A stretch of 64,000 nt of DNA, from positions 136,479 through 200,478 of the forward strand of contig LUCM01006645.1 of assembly GCA_008360955.1 (NCBI GenBank), read 5' to 3'. The position numbers were made by a program, and so were the translations under genes. Of this stretch, positions 1 to 10,900 are shown piece by piece. Each line of letters begins with the position of its first letter. Position 1 is the stretch's first letter. This stretch comes from Fasciolopsis buskii. Its lineage: Eukaryota > Platyhelminthes > Trematoda > Plagiorchiida > Fasciolidae. The notes under the pieces were generated by a model. It made no database searches. It saw nothing but the letters and a program-made list of their open reading frames with translations, and was not told the origin of the DNA.

Positions 1-540
1 GAAGGCTGGAATGGTATTTGCTGGACTGAAGCACTTATGGCGTCGGTCTGACATTTCACTGAAGTTGAAAGGTCGTGTGTGCTGTGCAGCAGTACACTCA
101 GTTCTGTCGGATGGTTGTGGAAAGTGGCGTTTATGTGCCGAAGATCTTCGTCACTTGGAAGTCTTCAATCATCAATTTCTACGTAATATGACTAGGGTTG
201 GATGGAGTGACCGGGTGAGTAATGCCGGTTCTGAGAACACCTTATGTCAGCGTATGAAGCGGAATAGAATTCGCTGGTTAGGTCACGTGTTGCATATGAC
301 GAACACTCGTCTAGTATGCCGTGCACTATTTTCCCCTCCTCCCACGAAGTGGAAGAAGCCATGTGGAGGTAAACGGATGACGTGGCAACGTGGGATGAGA
401 AAATGCACAGCTATTTTAGGTGAAGCAAGTATCTGACTTCTTCGTGGCTGGGGTCCGAAAGATCCGTCAACTAAGGCGACTGGAGACACTGAAGGATGTG
501 GCAGTGAACCGTGAACAGTGGTGATCGTGCTGTCAATTTT
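1..540 (+). mobile_element. RTE-like LINE fragment, 3' part of RT ORF
   Basis: The translation from about position 11 matches the C-terminal region that follows the reverse transcriptase in flatworm RTE-like endonuclease/RT elements. Seen in order: LKHLWRRSDI, an RVCCAAVHSVL segment, AEDLRHLEVFNHQFLRN, VGWSDRVSN, RIRWLGHVLHM near 265-298, and WKKPCGG. After an in-frame stop at 436 the same family pattern continues as LRGWGPKDPS and a degenerate NREQW. The element runs off the left edge of the window, so the endonuclease and RT core are not seen. It is a dead fragment (stops, no catalytic core). The family call rests on remembered motifs; the clade is less certain than the LINE identity. Confidence 0.8.
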
Positions 541-1413
541 TGTGGAATCAGAATAATTGATAAGGTGTGTTTGTACAGTTAGACTGTATTCCGTGTATTG
601 GCCACTACGGGATTGTTTTTCGCTCCGCCTGTGTAGGCCTACTCCCAGTCCTCCTTGGCTATTTACTGTTTTTGTGGCGGTATGTAACTCCCTCGTGAGT
701 TACACGAGAATGGTGACGACATGAGTGAAGCAGCCACGTGACTGTTATCACTATTGCATAACTTTCTAGTAGGTCTGGTCGGTGATTCAGATTCAGACTC
801 AATAGAATGGGATGTTGATTCCATTTTATAAATCCTCGTTACTCACACTTTTCATTATTAACTAATTGTTCTATTTCCAGTGACAAACTAGGGCCCACAG
901 TATCCCATTTCGCCATACCTGGTTTTTGTGTCTATATTTTACTTTTATCGCTGATAATACAGACTTTTATGGTCACTGAAATTGTTTCCGCTGCTGATTG
1001 ATTAGATCCCCTAATGTGTATGAATTGCAGTTCACGTACACTTTAGAAGTAAGTTCATGTGAATTCACAGTTTAATTAATTCATTTCACGAAATTCTACT
1101 GCCTTAACGATTGTCCTGTTGTTTAATGCAACATTGGATGAATGTTCTACATTGTTCCCAACCTGATCATCAGGAGTCAGATTTGCAAAAAAAGGTCGTA
1201 TCATTAGTAACACTAAAATGGTTGGACCCGCTAACAACACTGAACTTTTCGTTGCTGATTGACCTGGTCGGATTTTCTCATAGATCATAACTAATTTTTT
1301 ATCTCATTGTTGGTGTCCGTAATGTAAACTATTATACCACAAATGTCTGTCTTATTTCTACCTTATAACGGTTGATTTTTCCAATTATTTTTTTCTTGTT
1401 TATGTCTATCCAG
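541..1413. other. Non-coding stretch upstream of first KASH-gene exon
   Basis: I see no convincing gene here. The first 100-150 bases may be the 3' untranslated tail of the preceding LINE fragment. The remainder is AT-rich, ends in a pyrimidine-rich tract and an AG acceptor just before 1414, and is therefore most likely the tail of an intron whose upstream exons lie outside the window. Confidence 0.5.
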
Positions 1414-2073
1414 GCATTTGTTGAGTCTCAAATTTTGGAACAAATTCTCGAAGAGTTCAGACGTGATTTGAACTTCGCAGAGACTCGTCTTAATCCACTT
1501 AGCCAGTCAACTAGTCAAACTGAGCGCCACTCTTCTTACTGGTCTTTAAACTCCCCAAGTGAATCAAATACAACGGAAGAACGACCAAATAATGGTATGC
1601 AAGCCATCCAATCGAATTGTTGCACAATGGATGACACAACTGGTCAAGTACCTACCGCACTTCGATTGATACGAGTCATACGGTTCCGACTGTCTGGCTG
1701 GTACGCCCACGTCAGTTTGTTGTTGTTAAACACCGATGGTACTCATGTTTTGTCCTCTCTGACTCGTGTTCAATCGGGTCGTCTTGTCTCCAGTCCACTT
1801 ACAACGGACATAGCCACGGAGAATCGGTTGAAAAAACTTCGAGCAAGTGTTGGGTGTCTGGTGGACGAAGCGGAACGGTTGTTGACTACATGGAGTGTTC
1901 ATCGTTCACGTGGCCTCATTCCGCTATCGATGACTCACACGGGTAGGACGTCAACTATCAGTCCGACTACGTCACTTGATGCGAATCTGGGTGCCCCATC
2001 GCGATTGCCTGTTCTCGATAGGACATATTACGAGGATCAGAATGCTAAGCGATATAGTCTGAAACAGTTCAAG
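1414..2073 (+). CDS. Internal exon of putative nesprin/KASH-family protein
   Basis: A 660-base open exon (220 codons, phase 0 at both ends). The acceptor is a pyrimidine-rich tract ending CAG at 1411-1413 and the donor is AAG|gtaatt at 2074. The protein begins AFVESQILEQILEEF and has charged helical stretches at both ends of a Ser/Thr-rich middle. A stretch around ENRLKKLRASVGCLVDEAE with a nearby LLTTW resembles a spectrin-type helix. I did not recognise a defined domain. The link to the exons at 5351 and 15597 rests on strand, matching phase 0 and the overall spectrin-helix, acidic linker, membrane-tail layout, so the nesprin-like call is an inference. The exon continues a gene whose 5' part is outside the window. 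Confidence 0.6.
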
Positions 2074-2844
2074 GTAATTTCCACGGTTTTGTGATAAAAC
2101 CTTTCGAATACTCAATAATGTTTTTACGGTTTCTCTTAGTTGTCTAAGTATTTTCGTGCTTCGATTAGGTATAGAGCGAGATTGATTGGCCCCATGGGTT
2201 AATCTGTTTCGTGTGTAAATTAGAAAAAAGTGTTTGTGCGACTCGTGGACATAATTTCTCAAAGATTGATCCAGTTATATATCATTCATTTGGGTTTACA
2301 AATTGTTTAGTTCTCTGGCCTATGGATAGAACCCAACTCGATCAAGTATTTAGTTCAGCCTAAGGCAGTTGACAATGGATCACGATAGTATCAGCTCAGC
2401 GAAAGAGGCAAAGTCTGTCGAAAACGATGGTTACGAGCTACTGTTTCACGGTCACTCATCTGGTATCCATTATATTCTGGAGTGAATTCTTAGGGTTTAA
2501 TCAGTGAAGTAAGATGAGATTATAGAAGCACATGAAACTGCGCTTACGAAAATGACCTAAAAACTATTGGAAGCACCAGCAAACAAAAATAGGGAATTGC
2601 CAGTCTCATTGTCATCCAAATTAACAGATGGGTGCAATCAAAGGTCTATTGAGATGGATGAAATGCCCCAGTTAACTCACAAAATCACATTTAGGATGAC
2701 CAGACCTTTTTTACATATAAGTCCTATTGCTTAATCGTCTCACCCCACCCAGACCCTAGTCCTATTATGTTGTATTGTACAGACTTTTGCATACAATCAA
2801 TAATGTCGCATTTCAGTGAAAAAATGTGAGGGTAAAAATTAAAA
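2074..2844. other. Intron sequence before CR1-like insertion
   Basis: Intron following the donor at 2074. It is AT-rich and holds no open frame of note. An A/T-rich simple stretch at about 2820-2870 marks the probable 3' terminus of the minus-strand CR1-like element. Confidence 0.5.
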
Positions 2845-3486
2845 AAATATAACTAAATAAATAAATATAATAAAAAATACATTCATCGCCTCGTAAGAAG
2901 TATAAAAGAACTCATCCAGGAATAATCATAGCACATTATGACAAGTTGCTTAGGAATTCGGCTGAAAACCGGCCACGGTTTGTCAAAATTCGTGCTAAAT
3001 ATGGGACAGTGGAGTTCTTATGGATATTGATTCTGGACGGTATGGAACGAAAAGCGGATCACGTTGAAATATGAGAGAGACACTTTGAAAGATCGTTGTA
3101 CAGAGGATGCGTGTGAGTACATCTCTCCCATGCTGATAGATTAAGGGACAATTCAGTTAGTGGTATGAAAGACACGGCTAATAATTGATAGTCCCCGGTG
3201 AAGAATCTTGAAGTCTTTTCTAAGTAAACCTGGAAATATAACAGAACAGTAAAGGTGGATTGGAAAAACAGTTATACTAATCGGAGGGTGGTGATTTGTT
3301 TCACTTTGCAGTGCCGAAGCTTGCTGATTTGAAATGACAACCATCGGAAATTCTTTGTACAGTTGAAAGTGTGAGACGTCCACTTCAGAATTTTATCAAT
3401 AATAATTTCTAGATACATTACAGAATCAACCCTGGCAAGTAATTTTTGAGTTGATGGATGACGTTTCGGATGGGTAGGCCAACCGG

Positions 3487-3502
3487 GAGAGAGAGAGAGA
3501 GA
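3487..3502. repeat. (GA)n microsatellite within CR1-like copy
   Basis: A run of GA dinucleotides. The plus-strand CR1-like copy has the matching CT-rich run at about 26655-26680, so the tract belongs to the element family and gives a Leu/Ser-rich run in its ORF. Confidence 0.8.
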
Positions 3503-3570
3503 ACAGACATTCGAAACATTTAGATGTGTTGAAATTTAAACTAGCTGGTGCAGAGAAATCGTAAACAGAA

Positions 3571-4074
3571 TGTAGGTTTTCCGAACGATCCCACAGAGCA
3601 CATTGAGAAACAACAGTGTGGCGAACAAGCACGTTCGCAACTATTCGCAATCACGCCAATACATACCATTATATATGATTTACTGCAAATGAAAGGGGGA
3701 TGACAGGTTACAGTTTTAGTAGTCAAAATAAGTCCGCCGGTGTGTGTGTGTGTGTGTGTGTGTGACAACGAGTGGTGATCGAAATTATAGCTTGGGGGGG
3801 GGGTGCGATTCACATCAATGACCCAGGTCTGTAAGAGATTCGATGGGGTTTCGGGGGTGCCGAGTGGGCCAGGGGAGCTTCAATGTTTGCACGAATTGCT
3901 TTTGGGCACAGCGGGGGTTCGCAGAGAGGACTGCTTAAGGCCCCCGAAAACCTATCGAATCCCTTACAGACCTGGGTCACCGATGTGAACCGCACCCCCC
4001 CACCCATAATTTCGACCACCACTCGTTGTCACACACACACACACACACACAACAGTGGACTTATTTTGACTACT
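3571..4074. mobile_element. 504-bp foldback insertion with AGAA target duplication
   Basis: This segment interrupts the CR1-like copy. The uninterrupted copy at about 26585 reads straight through, whereas here the two flanks each carry AGAA (3567-3570 and 4075-4078), as expected of a 4-base target-site duplication. Within it are two long inverted arms, 3717-3857 and 3941-4075, the last base of the right arm falling in the target duplication. Each arm includes a (TG)n/(CA)n run and a G-rich/C-rich block, and they are separated by an 83-base loop. The outer 146 bases on the left (3571-3716) are not part of the inverted repeat. No transposase is encoded, so this is a non-autonomous foldback or MITE-like element of unknown family. 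Confidence 0.7.
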
Positions 4075-4940
4075 AGAAGATAGGTTGTGTGAAAAACATT
4101 GAAAATCATCGTTGTTCGAAACGGTTCGAGAGAGGGTGACATCAGCATACTCAAACAGATGACGAGGGGATCTAGTTGATAAGTCACTGATGTAAGTGGA
4201 GAAGAGAAACGGTGAAAGAACAGCACCCTGTAGTACACCTGAGTTGTTAATCAACGGTTTTCAACTTTTGCCGTCCATTCGTGTGTACTGGGCTCTGTTA
4301 GCAAAGTAATCAGACGGTCATGCTAATAAAGGTCTGGAACAACCGAATGTGTGTGAAGTAGAAGAGACCGTGGGGTGAAATTAAACGCCGACGAATAATC
4401 TAGAAAGGCGTGACGGACGGATTTCATCGATGCGTTTAAAGACTTACAACTGTGGTGAATGAGAGAGGCGACAGCGTCCAAAGTGGACCTGTTGAATTTA
4501 TAGGCAAACTGAGAGGGGTCGTCAGGAGAATACATAGAAGAACGCATGCGCTTAAGTATAACACGCACTGTCAGTTTAAGACCAGAAGATGTTAAAGCGA
4601 TGGGGCGAAAACGCTTTACCAAAGCAGTAGAACTGGTAGATTTTGGAATGGGAATAATAGTGACGGATCTCCAACAATCAGGGACGGAAGACCAGATTAA
4701 TGATGAGTTAATCAGAGCAGTGAATGCATCCATCAGAGCCACAGCACCACACCTTAAAAGGGCTGAGGAAAGTCGGTCAGGACCAACCCCTGTGGTAATT
4801 TCAGCGGTGCGAAGAATGCCGAGTACCTCTTCTCTAGAAAACTTGTAACTGTCATATCACCACCCTGGGGTCGGGGTATAAGCATAGAGCATCCACCTCC
4901 GTGAACAAGATAACTCTTGACTAGATTTTCCCCCACACCA

Positions 4941-5350
4941 ACTGGCCCAACATCAAACTTCTGGTATCGGACTGTTCCAACGAATATATTATTGATTATT
5001 ACTAGTTTCAGTGAACGAGTTCAAGCCTCGCCGAGGTCGCAGACTTAGCACATCTTGATGCGTAATCCTATAAAATTTCTTTTTGCACAAAACTTGTATT
5101 TTGCTTTTTTATGAGTTGGATTTTCCAAATTTTACCGAAACCCATTTGACTCTTTACTGATTTTGAAACAAGATCTTCCATTACCTGAGCTGTTTTTTGT
5201 CTAATATTCTAAGCCTTGAGAACATCTCTGATTTCGTAAAAATCACTCAAGCTTACGGTGAATGAAACGTTCGTTCAAATTTTCCTATTTTTACTGCCGC
5301 TTCCTTCTCTTCCCGCCTCCTTTTGCATATTGTTTCTCATGGATAAACAG
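4941..5350. other. Intron sequence, nothing recognised
   Basis: Intron between the CR1-like element and the short exon at 5351. It ends in a pyrimidine-rich stretch (TTCC/CTTCTC-rich, about 5275-5340) suitable for the acceptor. No other structure seen. Confidence 0.5.
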
Positions 5351-5401
5351 GATCCAGGTTCTAACCAGTCTTCAGATATGGATGATAATGTCGAAGAATT
5401 G
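5351..5401 (+). CDS. Short internal exon of putative KASH-family gene
   Basis: A 51-base exon, phase 0 at both ends, bounded by acceptor AACAG before 5351 and a strong donor TTG|gtaagt at 5402. It encodes DPGSNQSSDMDDNVEEL, an acidic linker. The phase fits the donor of the 1414-2073 exon. If joined in phase 0 to position 15597 it would continue as VEEL-LRQRCRRLLG, a heptad-like pattern resembling the end of a spectrin repeat. That frame, however, is not the one that carries the membrane span (see the terminal exon). Short exons like this are hard to prove from sequence alone. Confidence 0.5.
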
Positions 5402-5879
5402 GTAAGTCCATTCGAGATAGTCGTCATATCGTCTAAGAGGTTATGTTTGTGTTAGTCCTAGTATATTTGTGTAATGTATTATTTTTCTGTTTTCTTGAGT
5501 GAGACTACAAATTTAAGCCTGAACAATGCACTTATGGTAGATGGTTTTAATTTCCCTAGTTGTGTCTGTCCATGTTCTAACGTCTCGCACGAGGTTTTTC
5601 TGGTCTTCATTGAACGGCGCATGCCAGTCGAAAAATGTAGATGAAATCTGGCAGCAGAAACGGCATTGTCAACTCTTTCAAGATCCTCTCCTTCCTCATC
5701 GATTGTCCATTGTAGCTCATGGTCTCTTTCTGGGCGTGGTACAATCCGAAGTAGGGCTTCGACTTAAAAAACTGGGCTTTGGCTAGGTGGCTGAGTCAGG
5801 AACGCAGCAGAGTGATACAAAACATTCGCAAACCGCAGACAGCTGCTGTCAGGGATTCAACTTTCTACATCTTTGGTAA
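5402..5879. other. Intron sequence upstream of RTE-like fragment
   Basis: Intron after the donor at 5402. The part from about 5540 may already be badly decayed 5' sequence of the following LINE, but I cannot match it to RT motifs with confidence. Confidence 0.4.
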
Positions 5880-7135
5880 AATTCAGAATAGAAGCTTCAT
5901 ACTTTTGGGACATCTGATGATCGGGAATTTAAGCTATTTCTTCTCCGTTAGAAAGGAATGCTTCCAGAATCGATAAGGGACCAAGTATCAGTCCTCAAAG
6001 AGTTGTACCGTCTTACGTCAGGTAGGATTGGAGCTTATCGACAGCTTTCACCACCCTTCGTTGCCTCCAGTGGAGTACCGCAAGACTGTCCCATATCCCC
6101 ATTCCCTTTTAAATTCACCGCAAAGGATGTTCTACAGAACGCTTTATCTGATCCCTTAGTTAGTGTAGTTGAACTCCTTCCAGAGAACAAATTTTTGACT
6201 TGGGATATGCCGATGCTATCACCTTGCTGAGTAACAATGCGCAAGCAATTCAACGCGCGTTAGTCCGTTTGGTGATTAAGGCATCTAGGTACGGTATGTG
6301 TTTCGCACCTTCTTCAAGACTGGCAAGAGCATGTGGCTGCACTCACCGTTTATGGTGATCGGTTAGAAGTAGTCAATAGCTCCAAGTACCTCGGGAGCCT
6401 GATCAAACCTGGAAGACATGTTGGAGAAGAAGTCACATCACCAACTGCAGAAGCCGGAGTAGCTTTCGCGAACTTGTGATACTTGCGGTGCCTCCAGAAA
6501 GTCCGTCTTTCCCTCAAGGGAATGGTGTGAAATGCCACAGTTCATTATAGACGTGGCCTGTCCGTGTTGAGGATGCCCAGAGACTTTCCGCCGATGTCTT
6601 CGAAGCATTGCTCGTGTCCGGTGGGAACATCGGGTGAGCAATAACGAGATGCGTCGTGGTGTGTTGAATGAAGACGGTCGTCCTCTGACTGAGATACTTC
6701 CTCTACATCGCTTTCGGTGGCTTCGGTACGTCTTGCGTTTGGCTGCCCATCGTCTGCCTTTTTGTGCTCTTTTCACACGTGCTGGGCAAGGGTGGAAGGT
6801 CTGAAGAAGTTAACCCCGGCTTTGGTCTCGGTTGGTGTTTCCCGCCTTCGTGGTTGGAGCTCAAGAGGTGAGGATAGTTTTTAGTAGGAGATGCTGAGAG
6901 ATATGGCTCAGAACCGAAGTCAGTGGCGCGAATGCTGTGTGGCCCGTCTGTAGAACTAATCCACCTTAAAAGTGATCCGAAAATAACCAAAAAACCACAG
7001 TGTTTACGATTAAAACAAAAAAAAACAGATGGTTCGTCATGCTTTATTATTATTAATTCCTTCTTTCATTGCTTTGCTTCTTCTGCAGTTCCTTTTACGT
7101 GTTGTTGCGTTGGAACCATGTCGGTTTTCTAGCCG
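5880..7135 (+). mobile_element. RTE-like LINE fragment, RT and C-terminal part
   Basis: A decayed reverse transcriptase of the flatworm RTE-like type. Seen in order: KGMLPESIRDQ with ELYRLTSGRIGAYRQLSPP, the motif SSGVPQDCPISPF (normally GVRQGCPLSPF), a damaged catalytic block VELLPENKF...DMPMLS where YADD should be, NAQAIQRALVRL, LEVVNSSKYLGSLI near 6365-6405, VRWEHRVSNNEMRRGVL near 6615-6670, HRFRWLRYVLRLAAHRLP and finally DMAQNRSQWREC near 6900-6935. The frames change several times and contain stops. The 3' end is placed near 7135, after a TTTTATGT-rich untranslated region. It lies in sense orientation in the long intron of the putative KASH gene. Confidence 0.85.
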
Positions 7136-7399
7136 GTGTTTTTATATTTGTATGTACATATTTATGTATTGACGGATCTGAGTAAAAAATTTGCATGGAG
7201 ACAAGGCTAGTTTTTCCTCCGTACAAGCGTTGCTTGTTAGCCGTCTTTTAACCGGTGTGTCTGGCCCTAACTAATTCACACATAACTGCCAGTTTGGTGG
7301 TGATTCCTCTGTCGTTAAACTGAAAAATGGCCAAGAAACATGTAGTGTTTCCTCTGGCTGGCTCACCTGACACAGGCACTACGCAATTGTCGTGAGCAA

Positions 7400-9650
7400 C
7401 CCAAGATTTTCGGTTTACTTCATTTTGGAAGATTCATAACCTTGCACCGACCTGCTCTGGTTGTGGTTGCTGCCCAACAGCATTATCCGCTCAAAATGAA
7501 GAAGAATGAGGGAATACTGAAGCATCGACTGCAGAATGGTAATTTGAAGAACTACACAGAAGAAGAAAAGGTTCATGTGCAAGAACGCCACTGACTACGG
7601 CACTGAACCATATCACATAGTGTCTCCTATCATTAGTTCGGGGGATCTCGTGAATCCCAACCCGGCAGTCTAACTGCAACTACATGAGCCAGTCCACTGG
7701 TTAAAGCTTTCACGCATTTTACACATACCGTCGAATAGCCGCCCCGAACCATCTCACAACCAATACTTGCCTCGAGTGACGGCGCCCAATGAGGCAAGGT
7801 TTCTGTGGACATGCACAGAACATATCCCAACCACGTCAACTTATTCTAATTCAATTCATGTTCTAAAGATGAAACCTTAGGATCCAGTACCTTACGTCTA
7901 ACTTCTGAGTTACTCTCAAAAGTCCTCCGCCATATCCAACCCATAATACGAAGACAACGGTGTCCAAACAACAAACGCCTTCGCATACCTTCCGCTCCCA
8001 ACGGCCATGTTTCGGAACCGTAAAGCAATACTGACCTCAAAGCTGTCGTGTATACTCGACCTTTGACCGATAATCGGATGTCACACCGACGTCACATATG
8101 CCTCGAATTCGCAAAGTCCAATGGAGCCCTCTGCATACACGAAGACACTTCATACGATATACGACTGTCAGATGAATTATAACTACCCAAGTAACTAAAT
8201 CTGTCCACTCCCCCCCGCCGCATCTAGTCGCTCCCCTGGAAGAACAAAGTTCGGCTTTGAACCAATCCAGTCTTGTAACAACATTTTACACCTCGAAGGT
8301 ATAAAACGCGTAGCAAACACATACACCCACCATAGTTTAGACCATCGAGAAGAGCTTGCAACTTGCTCGAATCTTCACTCAGTAGCACAACGTCGCCCGC
8401 ATATTCCAAATCAGACAGATTCCTATTTGAGCAAATATCACTGTCACTACTCTCACATGAGGATAAAGCTATCTTCATAGCCATTTCAATTACAAAGTTA
8501 AAAATGAAAGGTGAAAGAGAGCAACCCTGACGAATACCACTTCTGGTGATGAATTTGGGCGAAGGATCACCGTAATCGCGAACGCGACTGCGGCTGTTCG
8601 CATGCAAAGACTTAATAGATGAAGTAAATTTTTCTGGCGCCCTTCAATGAATGCCACAAAAATGCACGCTCGGCTCATTCGAACACCACTTTTAAATCAA
8701 GAACGACTGAAATCGTGGGTCTACGAGGAATGTCCATTTTCTATTATTTGTCGTGAAGTAGATATTTGGTCAATATAATCCTGAACGGAATGGAAGCCGG
8801 CTTCATTCTCACGTACATATTTCGCGAGTACTAGGTAATCGACGGAGGATGATCCCCGCGAGTTGTTCGGATACGGTGTTTATTAAATTAACTCCTCTGT
8901 CGTTTTCGCATGGGGATCTGTCACTTTTTTGTAAATCGGTGCAATCACCGATTCACACCTGTCCTTAAAAATTCTGCCCTGCCCGGTGAATACCGTAAGT
9001 TTTGTTAGCTCCGGTGTTAACACTTCGCCACCATCCTTGGAGACGGAAAGCGACAGTCTGTCTGAGAAGGCTGCTTGATACCTTTTAAGAAAACCTATCT
9101 TCTCTATCACCTGTATATCGGACGGTGGACTGGTGTTCATCTGCATTAGTAGGCATAAGTGAAAGGCCCACAGTGGTTGTGGGCCACCTAAACTGTTCCC
9201 TAAGGTGTTCTACCCAACGCACCACCCGAAGGTCCTGAGAAGTGCTTCAGTATGCCGTCGCATTCCTTAATCGCTTCGCTTAAGCTCAGCTTCCATAGAC
9301 GAGTAGTCCTAGTCAGTCACTAAATGTTCAGACTCTTTCCGTAAGCCCCACCCCTTTCCATTTACCTACACGTTCCTGTCCATCACTGTTCTCGGTCGTC
9401 TGTTAAACTCCTGATCAGTTGGTGTCTCGGACTTACGCGTTTCATTCTAGGTTGCATCCGGGGGCGGATTTACGAGCATCTAACAGTCCAGCAGAAGTAC
9501 AAGATCTCCATTGTTTCTGAGGTTCATGTGGCAGGGAGCCTTGTGTGGCAGTTTCCGCTGAGTGCAGGGCATCCTTGATTTGTTTCCACTGTTCGCTCGG
9601 ATCCAGAGCATTTTGTTGAGAGAACAATCGCACCGAGAGTTCCGACTGGA
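7400..9650 (-). mobile_element. RTE-like LINE fragment, minus strand, near full RT
   Basis: Read from 9650 down. The region before the RT shows EQWKQIKDALHSAE (9442-9633), then DRCESVIAPIYKK near 8890-8960, which corresponds to the RT's CNNWRGI-type opening block in decayed form. RT motifs follow at 8224-8607: RSGIRQGCSLSPFIFNFVIE and DLEYAGDVVLLSED, where the catalytic YADD has become YAGD. Then come MRSVLLYGSETWPLGAEGMRR (7846-8040), RIMGWIWRRTF, MTWLGYVLCM and VRLPGWDSRDPPN (7633-7839). The 3' untranslated region extends to about 7400 or lower. Frames are broken, so the copy is inactive. Its 3' end faces the 3' end of the preceding plus-strand copy, giving a tail-to-tail pair. Confidence 0.85.
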
Positions 9651-10214
9651 ATTTTAGTCACATTCAGAATTGTGCGCACAAGCATGTGCGCAGCACTGAC
9701 AAATCAGCTAAATATGTACATGATCTAGCAGATAAGTACGTAACACATAAATGCACGCTTTCTTGCATTAGTCAAATGCCATTGAAGGTTTGCCTACTTG
9801 GTTAGATTGGGTGTGCGATTAGGATTGTTCCGATCACACATCTACTCTGCGGCAAATCTAGGACACCGGGACACTAGAAAAATCACTATCCATGTGTTTC
9901 TTGATAGGAAAATGGCGTTCGACTCAATCGGTCGTGCAGTTCTGTGGTGCTGCCTTTCATTGTGAAATTAATTTCTCTCTTCAAATTTTTTTAAGCAAAC
10001 AGCTGAAGCCAAATCTGTGCTCATGGCGATGTTTTGCTCGAGATCACTATAAAAATAAATGTCACTCAGTACTGACAATGGTTACGTTTTTTTTCTAAAT
10101 TTGCAGTTTAAACGATTGTCTACAACACTATCCTCATGCAAGAATAAAGACATTGATATTTGCTCAGACATTAAACTGTTTGACCTATAATGTGCATTTG
10201 ACGTCATGCTTCTG
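9651..10214. other. Intron sequence between LINE fragments
   Basis: No gene, repeat or structure recognised. A short run of T occurs at about 10086-10095. Confidence 0.4.
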
Positions 10215-10900
10215 AGTTAATGCCTCAGTAAAGTGCAAGTAGTTTTCGGTATTGTAGATAGGCTTGGGATGCGTTTTACACTCTTAACGTATGAAACACT
10301 GTTGCATGATAGGATTGGCCCAAGGCCAAATCTTGTTCTTGCAGATGGAGTAGACCGGTTTAATTACTTGGGCAGTTGCATCTTATCAGGTAGTTATATG
10401 TCAGATGAAGTATCGTTTCGTTTACAGGAGGCTCGCTTGAAATTTATCAGTTTGTAGTATATTTGATGTTGCTGTGATATCCGGTTATCTACCAGAGATC
10501 GAGTGTACACGGGATCACCAAGACCAGTTCTGATGTACGGATTAGAAACACGTCCCTTGGGGACAGGTGTGCGAAACTTCTCCCTATTGAACATCTCCAT
10601 CTTCATCTTATTGTAGAATATAGGGGGGAATTCTCTTGGTAACTTAAAGATTAGATCTTAGGGTTTAGTCTTTAGAAAAGACACTGAATACGAACAGATT
10701 AGGTTGGTTGGGTCATGTATCGTGCAGGGGCACTGAGCATCTTCTTTACTGTATACTGTTACGAAACGTGGTTAGTGGTTGGAAAATGGGTAGAGGTGAC
10801 CAGTAGTTGACATAGAAAAAAGTACGAAAACCTCTACCCATGGACTGGTCCGCGTAGGTCGACTTAAATTACTGAGTTTAGGTCCACAGGGTCTTCCTAA
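10215..10900 (+). mobile_element. RTE-like LINE fragment, post-RT region
   Basis: A third RTE-like piece in the same intron. It shows LGMRFTLLTYETLLHDRIGP, then PNLVLADGVDRFNYLGSCI and MSDEVSFRLQEARLKF, the block that follows the YADD domain in these elements. Further decayed matches are VYTGSPRPVLMYGLETRPLG near 10505-10562 and a degenerate IRLVGSCIVQ (from RLRWLGHVLRM) near 10690-10725. Stops and deletions are frequent. It belongs to a different subfamily from the other two copies, because the PNLVLADGVDRF block is absent from them. Confidence 0.75.

Larger units (their letters stand above)
2845..4940 (-). mobile_element. CR1-like LINE copy, degenerate, interrupted
   Basis: Read on the minus strand from about 4940 down to 2845, this is a CR1-clade LINE lacking its endonuclease. 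It shows RT motifs FRPIALTSSGLKLTVRVILK, a palm-adjacent DYSSAFNF block, then NNSGVLQGAVLSPFLF and the catalytic region as FEYADV, which has lost the second Asp of the usual YADD. It shares long near-identical stretches with the plus-strand copy at 24.8-26.9 kb, for example the block around 4500-4650. Frameshifts, stops and a 504-base insertion at 3571-4074 show it is dead. The 3' end runs into an A/T-rich tail near 2845-2870. It sits antisense in an intron of the putative KASH gene. Confidence 0.85.

Noticed and set aside
1076..1288. 70-codon minus-strand frame with a hydrophobic stretch
   Set aside because: No motif, no splice or promoter context; consistent with chance.
4029..4254. Cys/Val repeat peptide on the minus strand
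   Set aside because: It is translation of the (CA)n microsatellite in the foldback insertion fused to decayed CR1-like sequence.
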